The translations under genes and the position numbers were made by a program. From IMG/VR virus record IMGVR_UViG_3300037248_000259, positions 1 to 57,264 of that record: DNA of 57,264 nucleotides; one strand, written 5' to 3'. Each line of letters starts with the position of its first letter. The first letter of the stretch is position 1. Origin of the DNA: a virus. The notes beneath the pieces were generated by a model. The model did not search any database. It saw nothing but the letters and a program-made list of their open reading frames with translations, and was not told where the DNA came from. Positions 22,669 through 31,169 of this stretch are shown piece after piece.

Positions 22669-23430
22669 CTATGCGGCTTCCTGCCGAAGAACCGTCAAAT
22701 CGTCGGATAGTTGCTGGTAGTCGAAGCCCTCAAGCGACTTTGTGCTATCGAGCATATCACGAGACAATGGAACAATCGAGCCTATGCCGTTATCGGCCAA
22801 GTAGGCGTCGGTGACTTCCTGCTCCCAGCGAGCCCAGGTGGTCGCCAGCGGCACGCCGTTCCGCTGTCCCTTGATCCCGAAGCAGTGTGCCCCCGGATTG
22901 GTCGCCGGGGCGCCGGACCATGGCTGGCCGGTCAGGAATTGCCGCTCCTGTTCGTCGCCGACGATCGCCCCGCAGGCCGGGAATTCGAACAGGTAGGAAG
23001 CGACGATCAGCATATCGAGGTCGGACTTGTCGACCCAGAGATAGTCGTCGATCTTGTGGACTTGGCCGTCTGAGCTTTGAACGCCGTTGGCTTTCCAATA
23101 GACCGCGGCGGCCGACATATCGGTTCCCCGGTCGGTCGAGGGATCGTTCGGGTCGTAGTGAGCTTCTTCTTCGTAGAGCGTGATGGCGCTTTGCGTCGTG
23201 AAGGCAGGAAGGACGCCTCGAGCCCAGTTCCAGACGATCGTCGCGTTGAGCTGATAGGCGGGGACGCAATCTCCGACGCGGTCGTTATCCCACATCTGGC
23301 ACGTCACGCCGGACATGTCACGCCCGAAAGTTGCCGGCGGCGTCGGCAGGCGCGAGAGGCTGACGTAATTGCGCAACCGCAAGCCGGCTGGCCGCCGCGG
23401 CAGGATCAATCCCTTTTTGAATTGGCTCAT
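22669..23430 (-). CDS. Papain-like cysteine protease-like protein, 253 aa
   Basis: The segment CQMWDNDRVGDCVPAYQLNA carries the Gly-Asp-Cys pattern of papain-fold cysteine peptidase-like proteins found in phages. It is followed by YDPNDPSTDRGTDMSAAAV and, near residue 200, GAHCFGIKGQ with a His and TTWARWEQEV with a Trp near the C-terminus. This Cys/His layout and order match that group. It could process the cell wall, a structural protein or host proteins; activity is inferred. It lies between two holin candidates and the lipoprotein. Confidence 0.6.
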   Translation of the reverse strand: MSQFKKGLILPRRPAGLRLRNYVSLSRLPTPPATFGRDMSGVTCQMWDNDRVGDCVPAYQLNATIVWNWARGVLPAFTTQSAITLYEEEAHYDPNDPSTDRGTDMSAAAVYWKANGVQSSDGQVHKIDDYLWVDKSDLDMLIVASYLFEFPACGAIVGDEQERQFLTGQPWSGAPATNPGAHCFGIKGQRNGVPLATTWARWEQEVTDAYLADNGIGSIVPLSRDMLDSTKSLEGFDYQQLSDDLTVLRQEAA

Positions 23431-23669
23431 TTCAGGTTTGCTTCCATCGCCGCCTTGACGTTCGGCGGGTCGGGCGGCGCCAGCGGGCCCGGCTCGGATG
23501 AGCTAAAGGCGTGGACGACGATGTTCAGCACGGCGGCGATAGCGCCCGCCCAGGCGAGAACGATCTGATAGTTTGAAATTCCGAGCGATTGAAGCGTCTG
23601 CGCCGTGATTCCTGATAAAATCACATAAATGACGTTCAGCCAGATGGCGACTTTCGGATTGATCTGCAC
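23427..23669 (-). CDS. Holin-like membrane protein, 80 aa
   Basis: Two hydrophobic helices (VAIWLNVIYVILSGITAQTL and IVLAWAGAIAAVLNIVVHAF) are followed by a Pro-rich tail (SSSEPGPLAPPDPPNVK). This layout and tail are typical of a known group of phage holin-like proteins. It probably permeabilises the inner membrane for the endolysin. It overlaps the cysteine-protease-like gene by four bases. Confidence 0.7.
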   Translation of the reverse strand: MQINPKVAIWLNVIYVILSGITAQTLQSLGISNYQIVLAWAGAIAAVLNIVVHAFSSSEPGPLAPPDPPNVKAAMEANLK

Positions 23670-23678
23670 GGCTCGCTC

Positions 23679-23843
23679 CTATCGCGTCTTGAATGCGTAA
23701 ACGACCCAACCAATAAAAATCCCAACCGCCAGCCCGAATATAGCGCCCATCGAGCGCGGCGCCCAGGTCACCAAGGCGTACGTTCCGAGCCCGGTGAAGC
23801 CGCCAGCGGCGATAGCCGGCGGCAGGTGCGGCCGATCAAACAT
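23679..23843 (-). CDS. Small membrane protein, 54 aa
   Basis: The ATG at 23843 (MFDRPHLPPAIAAGG) is chosen because it overlaps the preceding small gene by eight bases. The product has one to two hydrophobic spans (GFTGLGTYALVTWAPRS, IFGLAVGIFIGWVVYAF). It is one of four consecutive small membrane proteins and a holin or antiholin candidate. Confidence 0.55.
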   Translation of the reverse strand: MFDRPHLPPAIAAGGFTGLGTYALVTWAPRSMGAIFGLAVGIFIGWVVYAFKTR

Positions 23844-23961
23844 AGTGCAGCGCCAGCAGAAACAACCCGACAATAACGACCAGCGCGAAGACAACGACCG
23901 ACGCCGCGATCCAACGTACTTCCCGATCGCCCGGGTAATAGTTGAGCGGTTTCCATCTCAT
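23836..23961 (-). CDS. Small single-pass membrane protein, 41 aa
   Basis: This gene fills an otherwise empty gap. Its ATG overlaps the previous stop (ATGA) and its stop overlaps the next gene. The product (MRWKPLNYYPGDREVRWIAA, then a hydrophobic run VVVFALVVIVGLFLLALHYV) is a single-pass membrane peptide. Function unknown, perhaps part of the lysis control set. Confidence 0.6.
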   Translation of the reverse strand: MRWKPLNYYPGDREVRWIAASVVVFALVVIVGLFLLALHYV

Positions 23962-24191
23962 TGCGCCGCCTTTTCCCATTCGTCATAAGCGATCGCGTGT
24001 AGCTGCTTCAAAAGCTGGGCTCTGGTCATCGTGTCGATGTTGCGGCCAGCCCAGGTGACAGTCCGCCCGTCGTTGCTGATCTGAACCATGACGCCGCCGT
24101 ACGAAAACGAAATGACGGCCGGCTCCTGCGCGTGCGTCGTCTCTGCGAGAAAGAAGAACGACAGCGCGGCGAAAGCGACACGGCCCATCAT
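23958..24191 (-). CDS. Small secreted or periplasmic protein, 77 aa
   Basis: The N-terminus VAFAALSFFFLAETTHAQEP is a typical Sec signal with a THAQ cleavage site. The mature part (ISFSYGGVMVQISNDGRTVT, then a helix) is about 55 residues. ATGs at 24191 and 24188 are both possible. It follows directly the endolysin and holin-like genes. Confidence 0.6.
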   Translation of the reverse strand: MMGRVAFAALSFFFLAETTHAQEPAVISFSYGGVMVQISNDGRTVTWAGRNIDTMTRAQLLKQLHAIAYDEWEKAAQ

Positions 24192-24367
24192 ATGAAACTC
24201 TCCAAAGCGAAAGCGACGCCGCCGATCGCCATCAAAACCACGCCGAGAAAAAACGCCCAGATAGCCGTGTCGCCGATGTCATCCCTGGCCGAGCCACGAA
24301 TGAGACCGGTCAACGAAGCCACGGCCCCAAAAATGACGACGCCCCGCGTTGCGTTAAGAATGATCAT
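24188..24367 (-). CDS. Holin candidate, two transmembrane segments, 59 aa
   Basis: The ATG overlaps the endolysin stop (ATGA). The protein has two hydrophobic stretches (MIILNATRGVVIFGAVASL; AIWAFFLGVVLMAIGGVAF) separated by a charged loop (RGSARDDIGDT). Two helices and a position directly after the endolysin make it a good holin candidate, competing with the 80-residue protein at 23427. Confidence 0.6.
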   Translation of the reverse strand: MIILNATRGVVIFGAVASLTGLIRGSARDDIGDTAIWAFFLGVVLMAIGGVAFALESFI

Positions 24368-24915
24368 GCCGCCAAAGCCTGTAGGAACGAATTCGCATAT
24401 TCGGCTATGTCCTTGGCGTTGTCCAGTCCGTTCACGCATCGCCTAGCGTTATAAAAATCACACTTCGTCGCGTTGATGTATCTCGGAAGACCGACGCCGG
24501 TGAACAATCCTTCGTTCATCCCGAGGACCAGGATTTTGGCGGCGATCGGCGGCTCGAGCGCTTTATCGGGGAACTGCACGAGGTCTTCGCCGGTCAACTT
24601 GCCAGCTTTTTCATAATTAGTTTGCCAAGTCAGCTGCACGAAACCGCGCCCATAATAGACTTGTCCATAGGGCGGCTCGGCATAGCCGTAGGGACGGCCG
24701 CGCCCTAGGCCGATCTCACGAATCGGCACCACCGTATATTCAGTCTCGTAGTATGCGGTCGCCAGATCGTAGGCCAGCTGACGGGTGTCGGACAGCGTTT
24801 CAGCTTCCCAACAAGTCAGGATCGCGTTCATTCCATCGGCCGCCGATTGCGCGAGACCGTGCGCAAACAGGGTGCTTCGAATATGCGCATAAAAGTTATC
24901 GTGATTGATTGGCAT
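24364..24915 (-). CDS. Endolysin, glycoside hydrolase 19-like, 183 aa
   Basis: The pattern LATAYYETEYTVVPIRE places the catalytic Glu at residue 57 and a second Glu near 67. GRGFVQLTWQTNYEKAGK (residues 89-106) is the GH19/chitinase-class substrate-groove motif of many phage endolysins. The protein probably cleaves the glycan strands of peptidoglycan. No signal sequence is present, so release should depend on a holin. It starts two bases after a fibre gene on the same strand. Confidence 0.8.
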   Translation of the reverse strand: MPINHDNFYAHIRSTLFAHGLAQSAADGMNAILTCWEAETLSDTRQLAYDLATAYYETEYTVVPIREIGLGRGRPYGYAEPPYGQVYYGRGFVQLTWQTNYEKAGKLTGEDLVQFPDKALEPPIAAKILVLGMNEGLFTGVGLPRYINATKCDFYNARRCVNGLDNAKDIAEYANSFLQALAA

Positions 24916-24916
24916 A

Positions 24917-26602
24917 TTAGTGCACCGATTTTATAAATGTTGGAGTTACGCTATACGTAGGCGTAAAGGATTCGCCGGGGCCGAGAGCTATCGTGCAGGG
25001 CGTTGCGGAGCAGATTGCGTGGCCGCCGATTGTTACGCTGGATAACGTTCCGCCGGTAAGATAATCGGTTTCCGGTGACAATCCGGCCGTGTAGGCGCTT
25101 CCCGAAGACGGCAAGGTTCCGACGCTGGCGCCGACCGGATTATAGCCGTTGAGGTTAAGCACTTCGTTTCCTACTCCACTAGACGTATTGGCGACCGTCG
25201 TCGAGTTCGAGCTGATTGATCCGGTATCGACGATGTTCCCGGCGGAATTAGACTGGAAGTTAATAGCGTTGGCTTCGTTATTAGTTGCCGCGTATGAAGT
25301 CACCGTATTTCCAGTCGCTGTATCGGTGAATAGTAGACCGTCTCCTGTTCCGTAAGTTGAACTGATACTAGAAAACGTATTGTAGCTCGATGCGCCGCCG
25401 ACGTAAAAACAAACGGCTCCGGCTGCGGCGCCGGTTCCATTAACGTCGCCGTAGCATTGGTCAGCCGCCCAGCTGCCGTTTGATGTATTATCCAAGAGCC
25501 AAGCGTTTCCGGCCACCAGTGAGGTTTGCGAGCCAACAACCGTATACCTGGTTACGCTGTTAAGTTTTACGCCGCCGCCAATAGTCGAATCCATAAGAAC
25601 TCGATCGAAATAAACATTTGTGCCAGTTTCGATATCCAACCCCCAAACACCGCTGTTATAAGCGCGCGTCCCGCTGCCCCATCCGGTAACGTCAAATTTT
25701 ATTAAATCCAAGCCGCCAACATTGTCGAATTCCGCACCGGTCCAATTAACGAGTTGCGCATCTTGCGAAAAATCGACTGTCGTTTGATAAAAGAAAATGT
25801 AACCGCCGGTACGACTGAGGTACAACTGGCGGCCTCGAGTTTTCTGCATAAGAATATTCGAGGCATAAAGATCGAACACTTGATTGGCGGAGTGGTCATC
25901 ACCAATCGCTTCGACGCAATTTGTGAACCAGAGATTTCCTAGATTTATTTTATCGACGTTTTCTATTGACGTGGCGAACCGTAACGCCGTCGTTCCCGAC
26001 CCGGCTCCCGTCATGTCGATATGCAAATTCCAAGTGTACGTCATCTGGCCGGCGGCTTCGTCATATAGAAATGGCCCCGAGGACACCGAGCTTTCCAACT
26101 CGACTTGTTCATCGGATGTAATGCAACCGCCGTTTGGAATGACTATTTCATTCGTGCCGAAATTATAGCCGCTTGCCGTATATGGAATAAGCGCACAGTT
26201 TCCTGTCGCTAAAGCGTTTGTGAGTGCGGTCGCGTTAACCGAAGCGTGGCTTATATTTCCGTCACCGACGGCTCCGAGCCAGGTGATGTTGACGGGTATG
26301 CCTTTCGAGCACGCCCATACGCCTGTAAACCGCGCGATAAGATACCCGACCGTATTACAAAACGTCGCGTCGAGAGTGCTTGTATTGACGTTCGCAGGAA
26401 GATTGCCGACTGTTACCTTTTTTGAAACTCCGCCTTGAACGACATAAGTAAGCTCATTTCCGGAGAGAGGCACCGAAGCGTTCGGGCAGGACGAGATCGT
26501 ACCGCAAACTTGTTGCGCTTGAGTCGGAAGATTAAAAAATTCTACTCCCAATGCGGAAGCCGAAATCAAGAATGAAATAAGCCAGAATTTAATCCCTCGC
26601 AT
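24917..26602 (-). CDS. Tail spike-like protein with signal peptide, 561 aa
   Basis: A clear Sec signal (KFWLISFLISASALGVEFF ... TQAQQ) precedes a shared module (CGTISSCPNASVPLSGNEL and QGGVSKKVTVGNL) found in two other proteins here. The rest resembles a beta-helical spike, with LGAVGDGNISHASVNATAL and many parallel-strand-like repeats through to the end. Spikes of this type bind or degrade host surface sugars. A signal peptide on a virion spike is unusual. It is upstream of and nearly adjacent to the endolysin gene. Confidence 0.65.
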   Translation of the reverse strand: MRGIKFWLISFLISASALGVEFFNLPTQAQQVCGTISSCPNASVPLSGNELTYVVQGGVSKKVTVGNLPANVNTSTLDATFCNTVGYLIARFTGVWACSKGIPVNITWLGAVGDGNISHASVNATALTNALATGNCALIPYTASGYNFGTNEIVIPNGGCITSDEQVELESSVSSGPFLYDEAAGQMTYTWNLHIDMTGAGSGTTALRFATSIENVDKINLGNLWFTNCVEAIGDDHSANQVFDLYASNILMQKTRGRQLYLSRTGGYIFFYQTTVDFSQDAQLVNWTGAEFDNVGGLDLIKFDVTGWGSGTRAYNSGVWGLDIETGTNVYFDRVLMDSTIGGGVKLNSVTRYTVVGSQTSLVAGNAWLLDNTSNGSWAADQCYGDVNGTGAAAGAVCFYVGGASSYNTFSSISSTYGTGDGLLFTDTATGNTVTSYAATNNEANAINFQSNSAGNIVDTGSISSNSTTVANTSSGVGNEVLNLNGYNPVGASVGTLPSSGSAYTAGLSPETDYLTGGTLSSVTIGGHAICSATPCTIALGPGESFTPTYSVTPTFIKSVH

Positions 26603-26603
26603 C

Positions 26604-27317
26604 TTATACCTCGACCAGAACGACTTGAAGATTTCCGAACACGAAACCTGTTGACCCGACTGCTTGCGCAGCCAGATCGAACCAGTAGCTTGTTCCTATT
26701 CCAAGATTGAGCGCCAATCCCGTGAGACTGAATGGATTTATCGAATCATCCGTAGTAGCTGTCGCCGATAAAGAAAACGTTTGCTGCGGCGTCAAAGCCG
26801 TGCCGATTAAACCAGCCCCATTTCCAGGGGCGGCCCCGGACCCGTAATTTACGGTCCACCGTATCCCGTCTCCAACCGTCGTGACCGACCCGTTGAAGGT
26901 GTAGCCACATATCGTCGCCAGAACGCGGCCTGTAACGACGGGCTTGATTAATGCGCCAAGTCCCTGCATCGTAAAAGATGAAGTACCGGCTGGTCCGGTC
27001 GGGTTAGCCGGTTGCGAAGCTGAAACAGCCCCCGGGCCGGTAAGTCGTGACCAGCATCCGGACGTCGATCCGCCCGGAACAATCGTAGTCGCGCCGTTGT
27101 CGTCGACTGGACTTGACGCAGAGTAATTCCACCAGAAGACGCCCTGGCCGCCATCGCCTGGCGCGCTGAATCCTCGCAAGAAAGTTTGCTGCCCTTGCGC
27201 GCCGGTAAAGGCGCGTAATTGAGCAGCGCTGTCGCACGTCTGCTCGAACGTGTTCAAACCGTCGGCCGGAACGACGCCTTGCCCCTGGACGTAGGTCGTG
27301 AGATTCGGCGCGGTCAT
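26604..27317 (-). CDS. Tail fibre-like protein, 237 aa
   Basis: The N-terminus TTYVQGQGVVPADGLNTFEQ and DSAAQLRAFTGAQGQQTF match a module common in phage tail fibre proteins. The C-terminal half is beta-rich with a Gly/Pro linker (SQPANPTGPAGTSSF). It has no signal peptide, unlike several neighbouring fibre-like proteins. It overlaps the adjacent small gene by ATGA. Confidence 0.65.
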   Translation of the reverse strand: MTAPNLTTYVQGQGVVPADGLNTFEQTCDSAAQLRAFTGAQGQQTFLRGFSAPGDGGQGVFWWNYSASSPVDDNGATTIVPGGSTSGCWSRLTGPGAVSASQPANPTGPAGTSSFTMQGLGALIKPVVTGRVLATICGYTFNGSVTTVGDGIRWTVNYGSGAAPGNGAGLIGTALTPQQTFSLSATATTDDSINPFSLTGLALNLGIGTSYWFDLAAQAVGSTGFVFGNLQVVLVEV

Positions 27318-27529
27318 CGTTTATTCCTTCGCGAACGGCGGCCCGGATGACGCCACTTGGCCATTGTTTGGGCTCGGATCGCCATTCGACGCTTCTCAGG
27401 GTCGTCGGAGCGCGCCGCGGCGGCCAGTTTGGCGGCGGGAATTTTCTCGCCTTCCGGAATTCCCATGGTACGGTGAAGCTTGCCTTTCTGCCCGCCGGGA
27501 TGGAAATTTTTGGTGCGACGCTTCGCCAT
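27314..27529 (-). CDS. Small basic conserved-type phage protein, 71 aa
   Basis: MAKRRTKNFHPGGQKGKLHR and IPEGEKIPAAKLAAAARS are conserved features of a widely occurring small phage protein. It is strongly basic and ends RRSRRNKR. It may bind DNA or be a minor virion component; function is unknown. Confidence 0.7.
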   Translation of the reverse strand: MAKRRTKNFHPGGQKGKLHRTMGIPEGEKIPAAKLAAAARSDDPEKRRMAIRAQTMAKWRHPGRRSRRNKR

Positions 27530-27538
27530 TCGAACCTC

Positions 27539-27799
27539 CTACTTCCGTCTTTTCGCCTCCGGTTTTTTCGGGTCTGCCATCTGCTTTTTGAGATCGGCGA
27601 CCTGCTTAGTCAAGTCGGCGATCTGGCTTTGATCGAACTGAACCTGGGCTTGCAGATTGGAATTCGAGATGACGAGGTTTCCCATCATCTCCTGGATTCG
27701 CTGCGATTGCGTCGCTTGGAGCGAGGCCGGCGACTGCGCGCGCGCAAGCGATGGCTGCAAAAGAATCGTCAGGCACACGATAATTAAAGCTCGGTACAT
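27539..27799 (-). CDS. Secreted coiled-coil protein, 86 aa
   Basis: A Sec signal (RALIIVCLTILLQPSLARAQ) precedes a coiled coil (LQAQVQFDQSQIADLTKQVA, DLKKQMADPKK). This layout suggests a trimerising stalk or chaperone for adjacent fibres. It lies between the basic protein and the Gly-rich fibre gene. Confidence 0.6.
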   Translation of the reverse strand: MYRALIIVCLTILLQPSLARAQSPASLQATQSQRIQEMMGNLVISNSNLQAQVQFDQSQIADLTKQVADLKKQMADPKKPEAKRRK

Positions 27800-27811
27800 T
27801 TAGCGCTCTCC

Positions 27812-29455
27812 CTATAAACCTGTGTTCGTAATAAGCATGATCTCACCGGTACAGCCAGTGCCAGCCGTGCTTGCGACTCCGGCTCCGCCACCGCCCCCAC
27901 CGCCGCCGGGCCAGCCGCAAGCCCCACCCGTTGCGTCAGCCGCAGTCGTGTTGTGGCCACCGCCCCCGCCGCCTGAGCCGCCGAGGGCTCCATTGGAAGT
28001 TCCCGCGCCGCCTGGGCCAGTGACGCCAGTGCCGTTGTTAGTCCCGCCCGTTCCGCCGGCGACATTGCCGTTATCGGCCGTGCCTCCAGCCCCGCCGTTG
28101 CCGGTGCCTGAATTGTTGCCCGCGACGCCGGTCCCGCCGGCCCCTGACGGCCCTGCTGCGCCGGCGCCGCCGCCAGCGCCCGCGGTCGAGGCCGAGACGC
28201 CCGCGCCGCCAGTCGCGCCTGCGTAGGCGTGGGTTGTGCCGGTGCCCGCTGCGCCGCCTGCGCCGCCGGTGACCGTCGATCCGTTCGAGCCATGGTTGGC
28301 GACGACGACGGTCGCGGAGATCGTCGAGTTGGTTGCGGCTGCGCCCACGGCGACAGTGAGCGTGCCTCCGGCGGTGACGGTGAGGGTGTCATCTTCGGAA
28401 TAGCCCGAGCTGCCGCCACCGGCTCCGCCGCGGGAAGTTGTGCCGGCTACGCCATTGCCGCCGCCGGCCCAGACCTTGGCGGTTGCCGTCGAGGTCCAGG
28501 AAGATGGGATGTCGAGGGTTGTGATCGAGCCGAGGGCGATAATTTCGTCGGCGTCGGTTCCGGTGTAGGTGATGAGGATTTCGCCATAGCCACCTTTGCC
28601 TCCAGTGACAGTCGATCCGCCTCCACCACCGCCGGGAGTCCCGCCAACTCCGCCCGTAGCGCCGGAGCCGGTAGTCATCGCGCCACCGCCCGCCCCGCCG
28701 CCGTTTATGTAATCGTCGCCGCCCGCTCCGCCGGTTCCTCCTGTCGCGCCATAGGCTCCGCCGCCGCCCGCACCCGCTGCGCCGGCTCCACCAGCCGGCG
28801 AGCCGCTTGTCCCGGCTGCGCCGCCGAGATTGCCGTTGGCTGCATTGCCGCCCGCGCTGGGCTCCGGAGTACCGCCCGCCGAGCCGCCGCCATTGCCGCC
28901 GCCGCCGGTACCGGCATTATTACCGATATTAGTTGAAGCGCCGCCGTTTGCCCCGACGCCACCGGGGCCGCCAGCGCCGCCACCGCCAGAGGTGCCGTTG
29001 CCTGAAACAGTACCGGCCGAGCCTCCAGCGTGATTGATATCGCCAACCCGAGATGTGGCCGAGCCGCCGCCGTTAGCGACGCAGGCGCTGGAATTCCAGT
29101 TGGTGTCGCCGCCAGTTGTGCCAGCAGCGCCAAGGGTGAAAGGAATCGGCGTGCCGGCGGTGAGGTTGACGTCAGCGTTAAGCTTAGCGAAGCCAGCTCC
29201 GGCGCCTCCGACACCGGATGTTTTACCGTTCGCCCCAGCGCCCCAGCATTCAACCGTGGCCCCGGTAACGGTAGACGGTGGGGTGAAGGCCCCGGTTCCG
29301 TTGCCGACGATGATGATGGTGACGGTGTGGGTCGAGGCGGTCGATTTAGGATATTGGGCGGTGTAGAAGCCTGGGCCTGAACCGATCCACTGCGCCTGCA
29401 CCGGCCAGATAGCCAGGAGCGTGGCGAGGAAGGAAAAGAGGGCTCGACGAATCAT
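27812..29455 (-). CDS. Glycine-rich adhesin-like fibre with signal peptide, 547 aa
   Basis: After a signal peptide (IRRALFSFLATLLAIWPVQA) come two related beta units (TVTGATVECWGAGANGKTSG and STATAKVWAGGGNGVAGTT), each followed by long runs rich in Gly (such as GGGGAGGPGGVGANGGAS). Poly-glycine stretches like these occur in receptor-binding adhesins of some tailed phages, where they form a polyglycine core. The antisense strand gives long Pro-rich open frames, an effect of the GC-rich code. The start is the ATG that overlaps the upstream stop by ATGA. Confidence 0.6.
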   Translation of the reverse strand: MIRRALFSFLATLLAIWPVQAQWIGSGPGFYTAQYPKSTASTHTVTIIIVGNGTGAFTPPSTVTGATVECWGAGANGKTSGVGGAGAGFAKLNADVNLTAGTPIPFTLGAAGTTGGDTNWNSSACVANGGGSATSRVGDINHAGGSAGTVSGNGTSGGGGAGGPGGVGANGGASTNIGNNAGTGGGGNGGGSAGGTPEPSAGGNAANGNLGGAAGTSGSPAGGAGAAGAGGGGAYGATGGTGGAGGDDYINGGGAGGGAMTTGSGATGGVGGTPGGGGGGSTVTGGKGGYGEILITYTGTDADEIIALGSITTLDIPSSWTSTATAKVWAGGGNGVAGTTSRGGAGGGSSGYSEDDTLTVTAGGTLTVAVGAAATNSTISATVVVANHGSNGSTVTGGAGGAAGTGTTHAYAGATGGAGVSASTAGAGGGAGAAGPSGAGGTGVAGNNSGTGNGGAGGTADNGNVAGGTGGTNNGTGVTGPGGAGTSNGALGGSGGGGGGHNTTAADATGGACGWPGGGGGGGGAGVASTAGTGCTGEIMLITNTGL

Positions 29456-30048
29456 CCGCCCACCCAAGCCGTGCCGTTGTAGAAGACGGGGCAGACAGTC
29501 GAACCGCCGCCGGTCAAGGTGGCGAGGAAGGTGCAGGCGACTGCGTCAGTGACGTAGGCTAAGGCTCCTTCCGACGCGGCGGGGAGGGTTGAGACAGTGT
29601 AGCCGGGGAGTTGGATTGGAGCAGGGGCGCCACCGGCGCATTGGAGGGTCGCCGAGGTATCGGCGACGCAGGAGATCGTGGTCTTAGCGCCGGCGCCAGT
29701 ATTAAGGATAGGAGCGACGCCGGAGAGCCAGGCGTAGTCGCCGGAATAAGCAAGGGTATAATTATAAGTCCCGCCGATAGCCGGCTGGGAGACGATGAAG
29801 GTTACGGGCTCGCCGGCGACGAGGTTGGTTGGATTGCCGAGGGTCCGGTTGCCGCCGAGGGTGACGGTGAAGACGTTGCTTTGCGAGGCGTCGACGGTGA
29901 TCGTCGCGGCGTCGGCGAGGGCGTAAGCCGCGGAGGTTTGGCCCTTGGTGAAGGTTTGCGGAACGACGAGGACCGCGCCATTCAGGCTGGCGGCCAGGGC
30001 GAAGCCGGGCCAGAGGAAGCCGAGGACGAAGGCTAGAAGACGTTCCAT
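29452..30048 (-). CDS. Fibre-like beta protein with signal peptide, 198 aa
   Basis: The N-terminus ERLLAFVLGFLWPGFALAAS is signal-peptide-like. The mature part reads as repeated strands (YALADAATITVDASQSNVFT, TVTLGGNRTLGNPTN) that resemble a fibre C-terminal domain. It ends with SEGALAYVTDAVACTFL, a motif often seen in phage fibre or spike proteins that carry a short C-terminal 'data' domain. It overlaps the upstream fibre gene by 16 bases. Confidence 0.6.
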   Translation of the reverse strand: MERLLAFVLGFLWPGFALAASLNGAVLVVPQTFTKGQTSAAYALADAATITVDASQSNVFTVTLGGNRTLGNPTNLVAGEPVTFIVSQPAIGGTYNYTLAYSGDYAWLSGVAPILNTGAGAKTTISCVADTSATLQCAGGAPAPIQLPGYTVSTLPAASEGALAYVTDAVACTFLATLTGGGSTVCPVFYNGTAWVGG

Positions 30049-31160
30049 TGGGTCCCGTTATAGACGAGGTTGACCGATTCGTAGGGAACGTTCTCGACGA
30101 AGGTCGAAGACCCGTCGATGTTACCGGCTGCGGGGGTGACGGTGATGTTGTTCGTGTTGGCGTCACCCTTGCCGTCTTTGATGACAAAGACAGTGCCGGT
30201 TATCGGCGAGCCGGGAAGGTTGACCGTGGTGGCGGCGCCGGTCGTTTTATCGACGACGACGATGTAATCGGAGGTAGCTACGGTCACGGCGCCCGAAGCG
30301 GTGACGACGCGGATTTGGTCGACTTGGCCGGAGGTGTAGGTAAGAATCGCCGAAAAGGTCTGGGCGAGGTTGGTTTCGGCGATCGTTCCGGTGTTGGCCG
30401 GAAGGGACGCAGTGACCGTGCCGAGGGCGCCGGTCACCGGCGCAAGAGTGATCGATCCAGACGTCGCATTCGAAAAATTGACCGAGCCGACCGAAGTCCC
30501 GGCGACGCCGAGCGTGATCTGGCTGGTGCCATTATAAGTGAAGCCGGAATTGCCGGCGAAAGTCGAAGACGAATTGTACTGGACGTCGCTCGACGAGCCG
30601 CCCGGCGTGCCGGAGCTCGAAATCGTGTTGCACCCGAAAGCTGACGTGCCGCCGGAAGTGGTCCATGTCAGGGCGTTGCTCGCCCCGGAGCACGACGGCA
30701 TGGTGAGATATTCCGGCGCGGCGCCCGAGCCGGTGCCGTTACCGAGAACCGTATTGGCCGTTTCATTGGCGAGATCAGCGAGCGTAACGAGACCGGTCGC
30801 TGTGAATGACGACGTCACCGTGAGCCCACTGAGGGTCCCGACGGAAGTAAGAGACGAGGAGACGACGTTTGAAGCCAGCGTCGTCCCGGTCAAAGTCCCC
30901 GCCGGGGCCACGACTGCCGCAGTCGTGATGGTCGTGGAAAGTCCCTTGCCGTTGACGGTAATAATCGGAATGGCCGTCGAAGAACCAAAGGTTCCAGGGC
31001 TGGCGTTGACGGTCGCCAAAGTCGCCGCGGCTGCGCCGTAGGCCGAGGTCGTGACATCTCCGGTCAGAGACGTCAAACCAGTAAGATTGGAGGCGTCTCC
31101 AACTTGCGTCGCAAACAGGATGGCGACGGAAGTCGCCAAGGCCAAACGCAAAGCTTTCAT
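30033..31160 (-). CDS. Fibre-like protein with signal peptide, 375 aa
   Basis: A Sec signal (KALRLALATSVAILFATQVG) is followed by Ser/Thr/Gly-rich strands (SLTSVGTLSGLTVTSSFTAT) and the module SSSDVQYNSSSTFAGNSGF. The C-terminal 90 residues (SGAVTVATSDYIVVVDKTTG to GTQWNV) are paralogous to the C-terminus of the protein encoded at 31170-32606. The composition is typical of trimeric tail fibres, and the export signal is unexpected. It overlaps the downstream fibre gene by 16 bases. Confidence 0.65.
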   Translation of the reverse strand: MKALRLALATSVAILFATQVGDASNLTGLTSLTGDVTTSAYGAAAATLATVNASPGTFGSSTAIPIITVNGKGLSTTITTAAVVAPAGTLTGTTLASNVVSSSLTSVGTLSGLTVTSSFTATGLVTLADLANETANTVLGNGTGSGAAPEYLTMPSCSGASNALTWTTSGGTSAFGCNTISSSGTPGGSSSDVQYNSSSTFAGNSGFTYNGTSQITLGVAGTSVGSVNFSNATSGSITLAPVTGALGTVTASLPANTGTIAETNLAQTFSAILTYTSGQVDQIRVVTASGAVTVATSDYIVVVDKTTGAATTVNLPGSPITGTVFVIKDGKGDANTNNITVTPAAGNIDGSSTFVENVPYESVNLVYNGTQWNVF

Positions 31161-31169
31161 GACGGTCTC

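Noticed and set aside
27822-28936. Long plus-strand frames rich in Pro, Ala and Gly opposite the Gly-rich fibre
   Set aside because: They are complementary-strand shadows of GGN/GCN-rich codons; no ribosome-binding site and no recognisable protein.
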